A stretch of 64,000 nucleotides of DNA from Streptomyces sp. 11x1 (GCF_032598905.1 NZ_CP122458.1:7713001-7777000), one strand, 5' to 3'. Positions 35,385 to 44,052 are shown, numbered from the stretch's first letter. A program made the numbers and translations. The notes: generated by a model from the sequence alone, not told the origin.

Positions 35385-36021
35385 CCGGGTTGATGAAGTG
35401 CTGGATGCGGGTGGGGTGTTGAGCGCCAGCAAGGAGGAGGTGGCTCGGGCTCAGTACCCGGCGTTCTTCCGGGACGCCGCCAAGTTGGAGGCCGAGGCGG
35501 TGGAGCTCTACGTGTACGAGACCCACGTGGTCAACGGCCTGTTGCAGACAGAGGAGTACACGCGGGCTCTGCTGGGGATGCGGCGTCCACTGCTGGACGA
35601 GGCGACCATCGAGCAGCGCGTTGCTGCGCGGCTCATACGACAGGGGATCTTCGACAGGTGGCCCGCTCCGTTGCTGAGCTTCGTCATGGAGGAGGCGGTT
35701 GTGCGGCGGCCGCTCGGCGGTGAGCAGGTGTGGCGCGGACAGCTTGAGCAGCTCCTCTTGCTCGGCCAGAAGCGGAACGTCGAGCTTCAGGTAATGCCGC
35801 TCGACCGTGAGGACCATGCTGGTGTGGATGGCGCGTTCACCTTGCTGATGCCAAGGCAGGGCCAGCAGGTCGGCTACATGGAGGCTCAAGGTCGGAGCAC
35901 GCTGGTCACCGAGCGAGATGCGGTCCATGCACTGTCCGCACGCTATGGGATTATCCGAGCGCAGGCCCTCACCCCGAGTGAGTCCCTGGCCTTCATCGAG
36001 AAGCTGTTGGGAGAGAGATGA
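35191..36021 (+). CDS. WhiJ-like XRE regulator with DUF5753 domain
   Basis: 276 residues from GTG 35191 (GAGAGGAG upstream). The HTH of XRE type is 'RAALGSLTGYSASTIASFEQ'. The remainder is a DUF5753 domain ('ELYVYETHVVNGLLQTEEYTRAL', then 'GYMEAQGRSTLVTE'). Such proteins pair with the DUF397 protein encoded immediately downstream (ATGA overlap) and repress developmental or antibiotic genes in Streptomyces. Targets are unknown. Confidence 0.85.
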   Translation: MDDEVQQPEYEVGTGMLCVFGRQLKLFRERAGMDRAALGSLTGYSASTIASFEQARRIPPPKFIDRVDEVLDAGGVLSASKEEVARAQYPAFFRDAAKLEAEAVELYVYETHVVNGLLQTEEYTRALLGMRRPLLDEATIEQRVAARLIRQGIFDRWPAPLLSFVMEEAVVRRPLGGEQVWRGQLEQLLLLGQKRNVELQVMPLDREDHAGVDGAFTLLMPRQGQQVGYMEAQGRSTLVTERDAVHALSARYGIIRAQALTPSESLAFIEKLLGER

Positions 36022-36221
36022 ACGCTGAAACAAAGCGCGGTCCCGCGCGTGCGCTTGTCTGGGTCAAGAGCAGCTACAGCGGCGCTGAGGGCGGCCAGTG
36101 TGTCGAAGTAGCCGCCTCCCTCGCCAGCGTCCACGTCCGCGACTCAAAGGACACAACCCGCCCCGCCCTCGCCGTGGCCCCCACGACGTGGACCGCGTTC
36201 GTAGAGTTCGCGGCGCTCTGA
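36018..36221 (+). CDS. DUF397 protein
   Basis: 67 residues: 'WVKSSYSGAEGGQCVEVA' and 'VHVRDSKD' are the family hallmarks. The start overlaps the stop of the WhiJ-like gene by four nt. DUF397 proteins of this kind (BldB/AbaA-orfD-like partners) are thought to modulate the cognate XRE regulator. Confidence 0.85.
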   Translation: MNAETKRGPARALVWVKSSYSGAEGGQCVEVAASLASVHVRDSKDTTRPALAVAPTTWTAFVEFAAL

Positions 36222-36342
36222 CAGGGGCCGGACCGCCGACGGGCGCGACAGGCCCGCCTCAGCGTTGTGGCCGTACGGGTAGGCCAGCTTCACCCGTGGC
36301 GTGATCGACGGGGGACTCCGCGCGCACTCCCGTCACGCGTAG

Positions 36343-36374
36343 GCGCCCCCGCTCCAACCCTGGAGCGGGGGCGC
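36343..36374. terminator. bidirectional terminator
   Basis: GCGCCCCCGCTCCA pairs with TGGAGCGGGGGCGC across a 4-nt loop, with outer GCGTA/TACGC pairing. It separates the DUF397 gene from the converging toxin-like operon. Confidence 0.75.
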
Positions 36375-36392
36375 ATACGCGGTGCGAGCCCG

Positions 36393-36683
36393 TCAGCCCT
36401 CGCCGTTCGGGTCCGTGGCGGGGGCCAGGTAGTGCTGTACGCGGAGGATCAGTACGACATCGTCGCGGTAGTCCTCCTGGTACCAGACCATGACGGGTCC
36501 TTCGGCGTGCGTCTTGACGCCGGAGGCGGATTCCTGGATGTCGAAAGGGTGGCCGATGCGGCGGACGCCGACAGCTTCGGCGATGCGGCGGGCGAAGTCT
36601 TCGACGTCTCGCCTGTAGGCCTCGGGGAGGTCGCCGACGACGTGTTCGGCGTCGGGGTTGTACTCCCAGGTCCAGTCACTCAC
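36393..36683 (-). CDS. small toxin-like protein of a two-gene unit
   Basis: 96 residues from GTG 36683, overlapping the upstream partner by four nt. 'DAEHVVGDLPEAYRRDVEDFA' and the C-terminal 'VILRVQHYLAP' strands give a RelE/ParE-like size and shape, but no catalytic motif is firm. I call it toxin-like only from size and gene coupling. Confidence 0.6.
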   Translation of the reverse strand: MSDWTWEYNPDAEHVVGDLPEAYRRDVEDFARRIAEAVGVRRIGHPFDIQESASGVKTHAEGPVMVWYQEDYRDDVVLILRVQHYLAPATDPNGEG

Positions 36684-37030
36684 GCGGCGTCGGCCTCCGC
36701 GTCGGCGAGGATGCGGCCGAGTTCGGCGGAGGCGGCGCGGCGGGCGTCCTTGTCGTCGCTGGTGGCGACGATGTGTTCGCATGCGTGGAAGCGGGCGGCT
36801 CGTTCGGGCCACCGCTGGACAGCGACCCATGCCCACCAGTGATCGACGAAGTGGCGGCCGGGCAGGAGGCTGAACTCGTCGCGTGCCTGGTTCATGGCTT
36901 CGGCCCAGTGCGCGTCGAACTTGGGCAGGGCCTCGGGACTGAGACGGGCGACGGCGACCCGGAGGGCGGCGGGGCTTTTGTCCGGCATGGGGATGAGCGG
37001 CCCCGCCGGTGTGTCGGTGAGCGTGGTCAT
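36680..37030 (-). CDS. DUF6247-like small protein (putative antitoxin partner)
   Basis: 116 residues from ATG 37030 (GGAA upstream). 'LIPMPDKSPAALRVAVARLSPEALPKFDAHW' resembles the opening of DUF6247 proteins; a mostly helical rest follows. It is coupled to the small gene downstream by GTGA and preceded 31 nt earlier by another small gene. A toxin-antitoxin role is inferred from arrangement only. Confidence 0.6.
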   Translation of the reverse strand: MTTLTDTPAGPLIPMPDKSPAALRVAVARLSPEALPKFDAHWAEAMNQARDEFSLLPGRHFVDHWWAWVAVQRWPERAARFHACEHIVATSDDKDARRAASAELGRILADAEADAA

Positions 37031-37061
37031 GAGGGGTGTTCCTTTGCGGCGACGGCGTCCG

Positions 37062-37454
37062 TCAGGCGGCTGCGGGGGTGGGTGTGGTCTGCTTGAGTCC
37101 GTCACGCTGGGCAGTGGTGACCATGCGGGCGTACGGGTGGATCTCACCTCGGGCGTAGGCGCTCAGAAGGATCTCGCAGAGCGCGGACATCGAACGGACT
37201 TTGTCCCTTGAGCGGCGCTTGTCGGCTTCGTTCCATATGATGTCGCTTGCGAAGACGGTCCGGCCGCGGCGGGGTCCGGCCTCCGGGCCGGTGGTGGTGT
37301 GGGGCAGGGGGAGGGTTCCGGAGGCGTAGTCGGTGAGGGCTCGGCTCATGACCCAGATGAGAGGCAGCCCCTCGCTCTTGGCGCGTTCGCCGGCCCCTTC
37401 CCATACGGCCTTCCCGACGTTGGGGGCGCGTTCGGTCTCTCCTGTCGCCGGCAT
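37062..37454 (-). CDS. uncharacterised 130-residue protein
   Basis: ATG 37454 follows GGAGCC. The sequence is soluble, with 'AVWEGAGERAKSEGLPLIWVM' and 'SALCEILLSAYARGEIHPYA' helices. I do not recognise the family. It is the first gene of a three-gene minus-strand unit with the toxin-antitoxin-like pair. Confidence 0.55.
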   Translation of the reverse strand: MPATGETERAPNVGKAVWEGAGERAKSEGLPLIWVMSRALTDYASGTLPLPHTTTGPEAGPRRGRTVFASDIIWNEADKRRSRDKVRSMSALCEILLSAYARGEIHPYARMVTTAQRDGLKQTTPTPAAA

Positions 37455-37679
37455 GCTGGGCTCCGGTTCTCGTGACGGCGCGTTCTACCAATCGAAACGG
37501 TACTACGGATCGGGGCGCCCTCCCGTATGCGGAAACGGCCGGGGCGTTCCGTTCTCGGTGCGCCGTATCCAGACGTGGGTAGTGCCGTGCGTAGTCGCGT
37601 AACGAGCCGGCCTCCCGCTCCGGCCGCAGGGCAGGCAGCCACGCTCGTACTGTGCGGGCTGAGCGTCCCGTTGGTCGGG

Positions 37680-37834
37680 GTGGTGTAGGGGTGGCCCCAG
37701 TCGTCCAGGCGGTGTGAGACGAGTCGGCGGGCGAGACGGGCGCCGCGTGGCGTTGAGGTGAAGCGCATGGTGAACTCGCGTTCGGGTGCGAGGCGTCGTG
37801 GCATATGCCCGTTCGGGGGAGTTGCTGACTTCAT
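37680..37834 (-). pseudogene. truncated RsbW-like ATPase (duplication remnant)
   Basis: From ATG 37834 the frame repeats the first ~50 residues of the ATPase at 34439-35029 (MKSATPPNGHMPRRLAPE to DDWGHPYTT), then leaves homology at 37680 before the ATP-binding motifs. It is a by-product of the segmental duplication and cannot bind ATP. Confidence 0.85.
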
Positions 37835-38188
37835 GGGGTAGACGGTCGCGGACTCTGCGTAGCTTGACCAGGGGCGATGCGCTGACGGGTACGGGCTGTA
37901 CACGCGGGCGGTGCGCTTGTACGTGGTGGTGGGCGTGACCGGTTCCCGGGCCCCGAGTTGGCCGACCGGGCGGTGGTACGAGAGGAGCTGCGGCGTGGAC
38001 GACGAGGTTCAGCAGCCGGAGTACGAGGTCGGAACGGGCATGCTGTGCGTGTTCGGGAGGCAGTTGAAGCTGTTCCGGGAGCGGGCGGGAATGGACCGCG
38101 CGGCGCTCGGCTCGCTGACCGGGTACTCGGCCTCGACAATCGCGTCGTTCGAGCAGGCGAGACGTATCCCGCCGCCGAAGTTCATCGA
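37680..38188. repeat. segmental duplication, copy B
   Basis: Partner of 34874-35384. The ATPase end of this copy is cut, while the WhiJ-like gene is completed by a diverged C-terminal domain. Confidence 0.85.
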
Positions 38189-38825
38189 CCGCGCTGATGA
38201 AGTGCTGGCGGCTGATGGCGTGTTGAGTGCGAGCAAGGAGGAGGTGGCTCGGGCTCAGTACCCGGCGTTCTTCCGGGACGCGGCCAAGTTGGAGTCCGAA
38301 GCGGTTGAGCTTCATGTGTACGACACTCAGTTGGTCAATGGTCTCTTGCAGACCGAGGAGTACGCGCGAGCGGTGTTTGCCATGTGGCAGCCACTTCTGG
38401 ACGAGGCGCTGATCGAGCAGAGGGTGGCCGCGCGACTGGCTCGGCAGGAGATCTTCTCTCGACGTCCGGCGCCCCATCTGAGTTTTGTGATCGAGGAGGC
38501 TGTACTGCTCCGGCCGCTCGGCGGGGTGGCTGTCTGGCGAGGCCAGTTGGAGCACCTCAGGCTGACTGCGGAGAAGCGCACCATCGTGATCCAGGTGATG
38601 CCGCTGTCCCGTCAGGAACATGCGGGACTCGCTGGCCCGTTCACCTTGATGGAGACCAAGGATGGGCGCAGGATGGCGTACACGGAGGTACAAAGCGACA
38701 GCCGTGTCCACACGGAACGTCTGAAGGTGCGAGAACTTGAGCGTTCGTACGGGATCCTTCGCGCGCAGGCCCACACTCCGACAGAATCGCTGGCGTTGAT
38801 CGAGAAGTTGCTGGGAGAGAGATGA
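37995..38825 (+). CDS. WhiJ-like XRE regulator with DUF5753 domain, second copy
   Basis: 276 residues from GTG 37995. The first ~65 residues, including the HTH, are identical or nearly so to the regulator at 35191, so both should read the same DNA. The DUF5753 part differs at many positions (for example 'MWQPLLDEALIEQR' and 'MSGDKAG'-coupled end), so signal or partner may differ. It overlaps the DUF397 gene downstream by four nt. Confidence 0.85.
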   Translation: MDDEVQQPEYEVGTGMLCVFGRQLKLFRERAGMDRAALGSLTGYSASTIASFEQARRIPPPKFIDRADEVLAADGVLSASKEEVARAQYPAFFRDAAKLESEAVELHVYDTQLVNGLLQTEEYARAVFAMWQPLLDEALIEQRVAARLARQEIFSRRPAPHLSFVIEEAVLLRPLGGVAVWRGQLEHLRLTAEKRTIVIQVMPLSRQEHAGLAGPFTLMETKDGRRMAYTEVQSDSRVHTERLKVRELERSYGILRAQAHTPTESLALIEKLLGER

Positions 38826-39025
38826 GCGGGGACAAGGCCGGGCCGGACGCTGATGGCCTGAAATGGTTCAAAAGCAGCTACAGTGCCGGTGACGGCGGCC
38901 AGTGTGTTGAGGTTGCGGCCGGGATGGGCACCGTCCACGTCCGCGACTCAAAGGACACAACCCGCACCGCACTTGCCGTAGACCCCACGGCGTGGACCGC
39001 GTTCGTAGAGTTCGCAGCACTCTGA
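38822..39025 (+). CDS. DUF397 protein, second copy
   Basis: 67 residues; 'WFKSSYSAGDGGQCVEVA' and 'VHVRDSKDTTRTALAV' match the DUF397 family and the first copy. Translationally coupled to its regulator. Confidence 0.85.
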   Translation: MSGDKAGPDADGLKWFKSSYSAGDGGQCVEVAAGMGTVHVRDSKDTTRTALAVDPTAWTAFVEFAAL

Positions 39026-39028
39026 CAG

Positions 39029-39074
39029 GCGCAGGGCCCCTGGGCAGGCGGGTGCTTGCCCAGGGGCCCTGCGC
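39029..39074. terminator. bidirectional terminator
   Basis: An 18-bp perfect inverted repeat (GCGCAGGGCCCCTGGGCA and its complement) with a 10-nt loop, between converging DUF397 and XRE genes. Confidence 0.8.
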
Positions 39075-39083
39075 ACAACCTCG

Positions 39084-39935
39084 TCAACGCGCATTCAGTG
39101 CTCGGCGGGCCGAGTTGATGAGGTTATGGGCGTCGGCCCCGTGCACCGCCGACTCGCTGAGGGTCTTCCAGACCTTCTTGTACAGGGTGATGTTGTCGGC
39201 GTCGTCCAGCCACAGTTCGGCGTGCCAGTCCTCGGCGACGACCAGCCGGTCGTCGAGCACCCAGAAGCCGTTGGCAGGCACGATCTTGACGGACGCGGTG
39301 AAGGGGATGACACCCAGCTCGACCGTGTCCATACCGATCATGCCGTTGAGGCGGTCGAGTTGGCTCGCCAGTACCGAGGGCGGGCAGATCAGCGACCGGA
39401 GCGCGGCCTCCCATATCAACACGTGCAGCGTGCGGCCGGACCGGTACAGCCATTCCTGGCGCTGCACCCGGGAACGGACGGCTGCCTCGATGTCGCCGGG
39501 TCCGTCCAGCAGCTCCGCATACCGCTGGATGACGTGCCGGGCGTACTCCGGGGTCTGCAGTAATCCGGCGATCACCGACTCTTCCCAGATCCACATGTCC
39601 CTGGTGCGGTCGATCTCGGCACTCAGCCCCTCGTGAAGGGGCTTGAAGCCGGTCGCCAGCGCTCGACGCCATGACCTGATGTGCGACTCGAACCCGGCCA
39701 GCCGGGCAGCGAGTTCGGGGTACACCCCCGGCTGCCCGGTCGCGTCGGCCCACGCCCGCAGGTCCTCGGGGGTGGCCGTCTGCTTGCCGTTCTCCAGCTT
39801 GCTGACCTTGGAGCCCGGCCAGCCGAGCCGCTGCGCGAGCTGCTGACCGGTGAGCCGACCACCGGGGCACGTGAAACGGAGTTCGCGCAGCCGCGCCCCC
39901 AACGCCGCCCGTGCCTGCTGGTAGTCGGTGCTCAC
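39084..39935 (-). CDS. XRE regulator with DUF5753 domain
   Basis: 283 residues from GTG 39935. The HTH is 'LAQRLGWPGSKVSKLENGKQ'; the DUF5753 part has 'DMWIWEESVIAGLLQTPEYA' and 'LIWEAALRSLICPPSVLASQ'. It belongs to a different branch from the two WhiJ-like copies and follows a DUF6879 gene by 10 nt, a pairing common in Streptomyces. Confidence 0.85.
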   Translation of the reverse strand: MSTDYQQARAALGARLRELRFTCPGGRLTGQQLAQRLGWPGSKVSKLENGKQTATPEDLRAWADATGQPGVYPELAARLAGFESHIRSWRRALATGFKPLHEGLSAEIDRTRDMWIWEESVIAGLLQTPEYARHVIQRYAELLDGPGDIEAAVRSRVQRQEWLYRSGRTLHVLIWEAALRSLICPPSVLASQLDRLNGMIGMDTVELGVIPFTASVKIVPANGFWVLDDRLVVAEDWHAELWLDDADNITLYKKVWKTLSESAVHGADAHNLINSARRALNAR

Positions 39936-39945
39936 CGGTCACGTG

Positions 39946-40698
39946 CTATTCGGTGGTGGCCACCTGTGCGGCGAACTGCTCGCGCGGGATCGCGTGGTGC
40001 ATCGCGGCGTCGCGCGCGATGGCGTACCGCACGACCTCAGCCGGTTCGGTGATCAGCTCGATGTCGAGCAGGTTGTCCTCGTCATCGAAGTGCAGCAGGG
40101 CGACCAGCCGTGAATCGAAGATCCAGAAGTCCTCGCCGGGCAGGCCGGCCCGCGCGGCGTCCTCGCGCCACAGGTACCGGATGTCCTCGCCGAAGGTGGC
40201 GTTGTGCCGGGCGTAGTCGAGCAGGAACAGCTGTTCCGTGGTGGGCGGGTTGTCGGCGACACGTACACGGCCGACTGTCTTTCCGGCGTCCGTCTGGGCC
40301 TTGATATTGAGGAACCAGGGTTCGTCGGGGTCGCAGGGTGCCGAGCCGGTGGCCAGGAACGCCTGGAAGTCGGGGTCCTGGCGGTCCGACGCGTAACCGC
40401 GCCGCGTCTCCAGCCGCCAGGCGGTGTGCTCGAAGGTCTCGAACAGGCGGCGGAAGGTGGCCCGGTCCACGAGTTCCGGCACTCGCTCCATCTCCTTCGG
40501 CCCCCAGTTCACAAGCAGTTCGCGCGGCACGGCCACCGCTGCCTCGTCGACTCCGAAGTGCCGGAGCTGTGCGAGGTCTTCGGGGTCGGTGACGGGCGTG
40601 CCCTGAACGATGATCTCGCCGGTGCCTTCGTCCGTGTGCAGGGCGGGGCAACCGTCGACCTTGCTGTCCGTGCCGGTGAAGCGCAACCGACGAACCAT
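39946..40698 (-). CDS. DUF6879-family protein
   Basis: 250 residues from ATG 40698 (GGAAGGGAG upstream). The C-terminal ~165 residues have the family features: 'FETFEHTAWRLETRRGYASD', 'LDYARHNATFGEDIRYLWR', 'DFWIFDSRLVALLHFD'. About 80 N-terminal residues are an extra segment ('FGVDEAAVAVPRELL'). It probably acts with the XRE regulator encoded downstream; function unknown. Confidence 0.75.
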   Translation of the reverse strand: MVRRLRFTGTDSKVDGCPALHTDEGTGEIIVQGTPVTDPEDLAQLRHFGVDEAAVAVPRELLVNWGPKEMERVPELVDRATFRRLFETFEHTAWRLETRRGYASDRQDPDFQAFLATGSAPCDPDEPWFLNIKAQTDAGKTVGRVRVADNPPTTEQLFLLDYARHNATFGEDIRYLWREDAARAGLPGEDFWIFDSRLVALLHFDDEDNLLDIELITEPAEVVRYAIARDAAMHHAIPREQFAAQVATTE

Positions 40699-40794
40699 GG
40701 ACGCTCTCCCTTCCTCGGGGTGTTGACCCCCTCAGCATGGTCGGGGGGCCTGCCAGGCACTACAGAGCCGGGCAGGGTTCAGGAGAAAACTCCC

Positions 40795-41259
40795 GCAATC
40801 TTGGGCGAGCAGCGAGCAAATCTCCTGCACGTCTCCGACGCCGTACGGCAGCACCTTTGCAGGGGGCCGGTGGTCGCGGACCGGTACGCCTCCTCGGTCA
40901 TGGCCTGCCACGCCGCTGTCAACCAAGTGGGCCTGGATCAGGTGCGCGAGCTGATCGCCCCGTTCCTGCCCTACCTGGTGGCGCCGGACGTCACCTTCTA
41001 CCTCATCAGTTCCGACAACTCGTTGAAGGAGCGGATGAGCACCAAGACGGACGTGAAGCAGGACGACACCGACCTGTACGACGTCCCTGGCCGCCTTGCC
41101 CGGCTCCGGGAGAACTTCCAGTCCGTCGCCGAGACCGATCCGAGCATGGTCGTTCTCCCCACCGACGGCCGCAGCCCGGACGACCTGGCCGACATCATCG
41201 TCAAGCACCTGGAGGGCAGGCGTGCTCAACCCGATCGACACCGACGCCGTCATCCGTGA
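40795..41259 (+). pseudogene. dTMP-kinase-like remnant lacking its P-loop
   Basis: The frame shows GEQRANLLHVSDAVRQHL, 'VVADRYASSVMACHAAV' (the DRY-type motif of thymidylate kinases), 'PDVTFYLISSDNSLKERM' and 'DDLADIIVKHLEG'. The N-terminal ~60 residues with the Walker A loop are missing; no start or P-loop lies before 40795. It is therefore a 5'-deleted gene. Confidence 0.65.
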
Positions 41260-41718
41260 CGGCCGCGTCGCCGGCGCGTTCCCGGACGAGATCCACGAGG
41301 GCGTCGCCTGGTGGGTCGCCGCCTGCTTCGTCGTGATCAGCCGGGCTCGGCAGATGGCCGTGGCCCACGACAGCCACCCCACGACGGCCGAGTTCCACCA
41401 GCGGTTCTGCCGCGGGGCCATCAACGCCGAGCACTTCGGCTGCCAGGTCTCCAGCCTCGGCACGGCCGACGAAGCCCAGCTCCTGCACGCCATGAAACAA
41501 CTCGGGGGCGTCCCCGGCGCCCTGCTGACCACGACCGACGGCGGTGGGCGGCGGACCGTCACGATCCGCCTCTACGACGCGGACGGCCAGACGACACCGA
41601 GGAGACCGGCCTCGCCAGAGTGCGGCAGATGATCGCCTCTGACCGTGTCCCCCTCCCGGTGAACGAGCAGGCCAAGGGCCGCATCACCGAACGTCGAGAT
41701 CTGGTGGAGGCACTGTGA
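41222..41718 (+). pseudogene. phosphomannomutase-like fragment, frameshifted
   Basis: GTG 41222, preceded by GGAGGG, opens with VLNPIDTDAVIRDGRVAG then 'FPDEIHEGVAWWVAACF', the first domain of a phosphohexomutase. It lacks the active-site Ser of TASHNP ('VPGALLTTTDGGGRR' instead). At about 41590 the frame shifts; the continuation (DDTEETGLARVRQMIASD to RRDLVEAL) is in the next frame and stops at 41718, overlapping the following GTG. The remaining ~300 residues of a mutase are absent. Confidence 0.6.
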
Positions 41719-42509
41719 TCGACGCTGCCGAGGTCATCCGAAGCGGCACCAGCATCCTGTTCGTCACCCTGGACTCCCTGCGCTATGACGTCGCCCGTGC
41801 GGCCCTGCACGCCGGGCAGACCCCGCGTCTGGCGAAGATCCTGCCGGGCGGGGCGTGGGAGGAACGCCGCACCCCTGGCACGTTCACCCTCCCCGCGCAC
41901 ATCGCGTTCTTCTCCGGTTTCCTGCCCAAGCTCCCGCAGCCCGTACAGCCGCCGCGGCTGTGGGAGTGCCGCCCGCCCGCGGTCAAGACGGTCGACGCGG
42001 GCACGTTCGTCTTCGACGCGTCGAACCTCCTCACCGGGCTTGCCCAGCACGACTACCGCACCGTGTGCATCGGCGGCGTGACCTACTTCTCGCGGGAGAC
42101 ACCGCTCGGGTCGGTGCTGCCCGACATGTTCGACGAGGACCACTGGCGGCCCGAGTTCTGCTCCCCGGAGCCCGACTCCACCCGCCACCAGGTCGACCGT
42201 GCCCTGACCGTCGCCGAGCAGTACGCCAACCGGCCGCTGTTCCTGTTCGTCAACGTCTCCGCCACCCACGTCCCCCACGGCCACTACATCGGCGACAGTG
42301 GCGACTCCTGGCAGTCCCAGGCCGCCGCACTCGCCTACGCGGACGAACACCTCGGCCGCCTGGTCGACGGGCTCACCGGCAGGAAGAGATGGCTGATCAT
42401 CATGTGCGCCGACCACGGTGACGCCTTCGGCGAGGACGGCTACCACGGCCGTGGCATCGCTCACCCGACCGTGCTGAACGTGCCGTTCGCGGCCTGGCTG
42501 TCAGCGTAG
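41715..42509 (+). CDS. STM4013/SEN3800-family sulfatase-like hydrolase
   Basis: 264 residues from GTG 41715 (overlapping the previous frame's TGA). 'LFVTLDSLRYDVARAALHAGQTP' is the first metal-binding Asp region and 'MCADHGDAFGEDGYHGRGIAH' the second, with Asp/His ligands in place, as in the alkaline-phosphatase superfamily. The middle 'VCIGGVTYFSRETPLGSVLPDMF' is diagnostic of the STM4013 family. In other bacteria that family travels with radical-SAM and ATP-grasp genes; here the neighbours are a decayed kinase and mutase. Reaction unknown. Confidence 0.8.
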   Translation: MIDAAEVIRSGTSILFVTLDSLRYDVARAALHAGQTPRLAKILPGGAWEERRTPGTFTLPAHIAFFSGFLPKLPQPVQPPRLWECRPPAVKTVDAGTFVFDASNLLTGLAQHDYRTVCIGGVTYFSRETPLGSVLPDMFDEDHWRPEFCSPEPDSTRHQVDRALTVAEQYANRPLFLFVNVSATHVPHGHYIGDSGDSWQSQAAALAYADEHLGRLVDGLTGRKRWLIIMCADHGDAFGEDGYHGRGIAHPTVLNVPFAAWLSA

Positions 42510-42528
42510 GTGGCTACGCTCCCCGGCC

Positions 42529-42972
42529 ATGAGCGACACATCCCGACGAGGGGCCGTGCGCGACGCCTCCGTCATCGTGGCCCGAGACGCGGACGGCACG
42601 GTCGCCGTCCTGACCGCCGAGTTCCCCCAGCACGGCGGCGAGTACGTGTTCCTGCCCGGAGGACGCCGGGAGGACGGCGAGACACCGGAAGAGTGCGCGC
42701 GGCGCGAGCTGCGCGAGGAAGCCGGCGTCACCGCCCAGACCTGGCAGGCCCTCGGCTCGTACGCCATCACCCTCAACTCCACTGCCCGAATCCACCTCTT
42801 CCTGGCAGAGGGCCTCACCTGCGGCCCGCAGCAGCTCACGCCCAGTGAAGAGAGTTTCAAGCTCATGTGGTGGCCGATGCCTGACGCGATCCGGGCCGCC
42901 ACCGAGGGACGCTTCCTGCTTCAGGGGGGACCGCTGGCGCTGCTGCTCGCCCAGCAGGTCATCACAGCCTGA
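42529..42972 (+). CDS. NUDIX hydrolase
   Basis: 147 residues. The Nudix box is complete, from GGRREDGETPEECARREL into REEAGV, with the catalytic Glu pair. Substrate not identifiable; it would cleave a nucleoside diphosphate linked to another group. Starts 19 nt after the STM4013-like gene, so probably in the same transcript. Confidence 0.88.
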   Translation: MSDTSRRGAVRDASVIVARDADGTVAVLTAEFPQHGGEYVFLPGGRREDGETPEECARRELREEAGVTAQTWQALGSYAITLNSTARIHLFLAEGLTCGPQQLTPSEESFKLMWWPMPDAIRAATEGRFLLQGGPLALLLAQQVITA

Positions 42973-43072
42973 GAGGAGTCCATCCCCGGGCGCCGAGGGG
43001 TTGTACTGCCGGGGGCCGGGGCGCGGCGGGCCGGACTCGGTGCGCCGCCCGGCCGTCGGCCGGCCCCCACCT

Positions 43073-43273
43073 GTGTGGTGGGCCCTCTGCGACGCGTACA
43101 ACGAGGGCCGCTACAAGCACCACGCCCCGTTCATCCAGCGCCGCCGTGACGGTCTGTGCCTGCGCACAGCGGACTTCCTGAAGTCCATCGACTTCGACAT
43201 CGACGAGGAGCTGTGGGCGGTCGACGGCACGGACTGCTCGCCGTGCGACAACAAGGTCCCCGACAGCCACTGA
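43073..43273 (+). CDS. short uncharacterised protein
   Basis: About 66 residues from GTG 43073: WWALCDAYNEGRYKHHAPFI and a C-terminal Cys pair (TDCSPCDNK). The start is a guess and it could be the tail of a longer lost gene. Codon bias is normal for the genome. Confidence 0.4.
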   Translation: MWWALCDAYNEGRYKHHAPFIQRRRDGLCLRTADFLKSIDFDIDEELWAVDGTDCSPCDNKVPDSH

Positions 43274-43342
43274 GCGGCCCTACCCTGGCCCCTGCCCTCG
43301 GCCCCGGAGGACAGGGGCCAGCCCCTGTGAAGAGGAATCGAC

Positions 43343-43999
43343 TTGCCCGCACAACACGACATCGCCGCTGAGACGGAGCTGTGGGACACTTTCGCCGCTT
43401 CCGCCTTCAAGGACGACGCGGAGCCGAGTTTCTGCTGGACCCAATACGCCGGTCACGGACCTGGCCCGGAGCTGCTGGGCAACCCGCGTTCCGTCCTGGA
43501 GATCGGCTGTGGCACCGGCCGCGCCCTGGCCCACCTCGCTGAGCGCGGCATCGCCGCTCGCGGCGTGGACCTGTCTCCCGTCATGGTCGAGAAGACCACC
43601 ACGAAGTGGGCAGGCACCGGAGCGGAGTTCGTGTGCTCCGAGGTGCTGGAGTACCTGAGCGATCACGAGGGCGGGTACGACGCCGTCTACTCGATCTTCG
43701 GAGCCGCCTGGTTCACCGACCCGGGCCGTCTCTTCCCCCTGGTCCGCCGAAGGCTCCGGCCCGGCGGCGTCTTCGTGTTCTCGCAGCCGCCGGCCATTCC
43801 GGGTGCGTACGGGCCACAGGGCATGTACAAGGGAGGCTTCGCCGGAAAAGCGATGTTCACCTACCGCTACAGCTATCGCCCGGCTGTGTGGGAGCGCCTG
43901 CTCACGCGGGCCGGATTCGCCACAGCCGACGCGCGGGTCCTTGACGCTCCTCACCCTGGACACATCGGGACGCTACTCGTACGCGGAGTCGTTCCCTGA
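43343..43999 (+). CDS. class I SAM-dependent methyltransferase
   Basis: 218 residues from TTG 43343 with AGAGGAA upstream. Motif I 'VLEIGCGTGRALAHLAE', then 'GVDLSPVMVEK' (motif II Asp), 'YDAVYSIFGAAWFTD' and 'LRPGGVFVFSQPP' (post-II/III) define the fold. The acceptor is unknown. Confidence 0.85.
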   Translation: MPAQHDIAAETELWDTFAASAFKDDAEPSFCWTQYAGHGPGPELLGNPRSVLEIGCGTGRALAHLAERGIAARGVDLSPVMVEKTTTKWAGTGAEFVCSEVLEYLSDHEGGYDAVYSIFGAAWFTDPGRLFPLVRRRLRPGGVFVFSQPPAIPGAYGPQGMYKGGFAGKAMFTYRYSYRPAVWERLLTRAGFATADARVLDAPHPGHIGTLLVRGVVP

Positions 44000-44018
44000 G
44001 GGACCCTTGTGAGACGGC

Positions 44019-44052
44019 CGACTCCCGGCGGAGGTCGCCTTCCCGGGAGTCG
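44019..44052. terminator. inverted repeat, likely terminator
   Basis: CGACTCCCGG pairs with CCGGGAGTCG over a 14-nt loop, about 20 nt after the methyltransferase stop. Confidence 0.6.
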
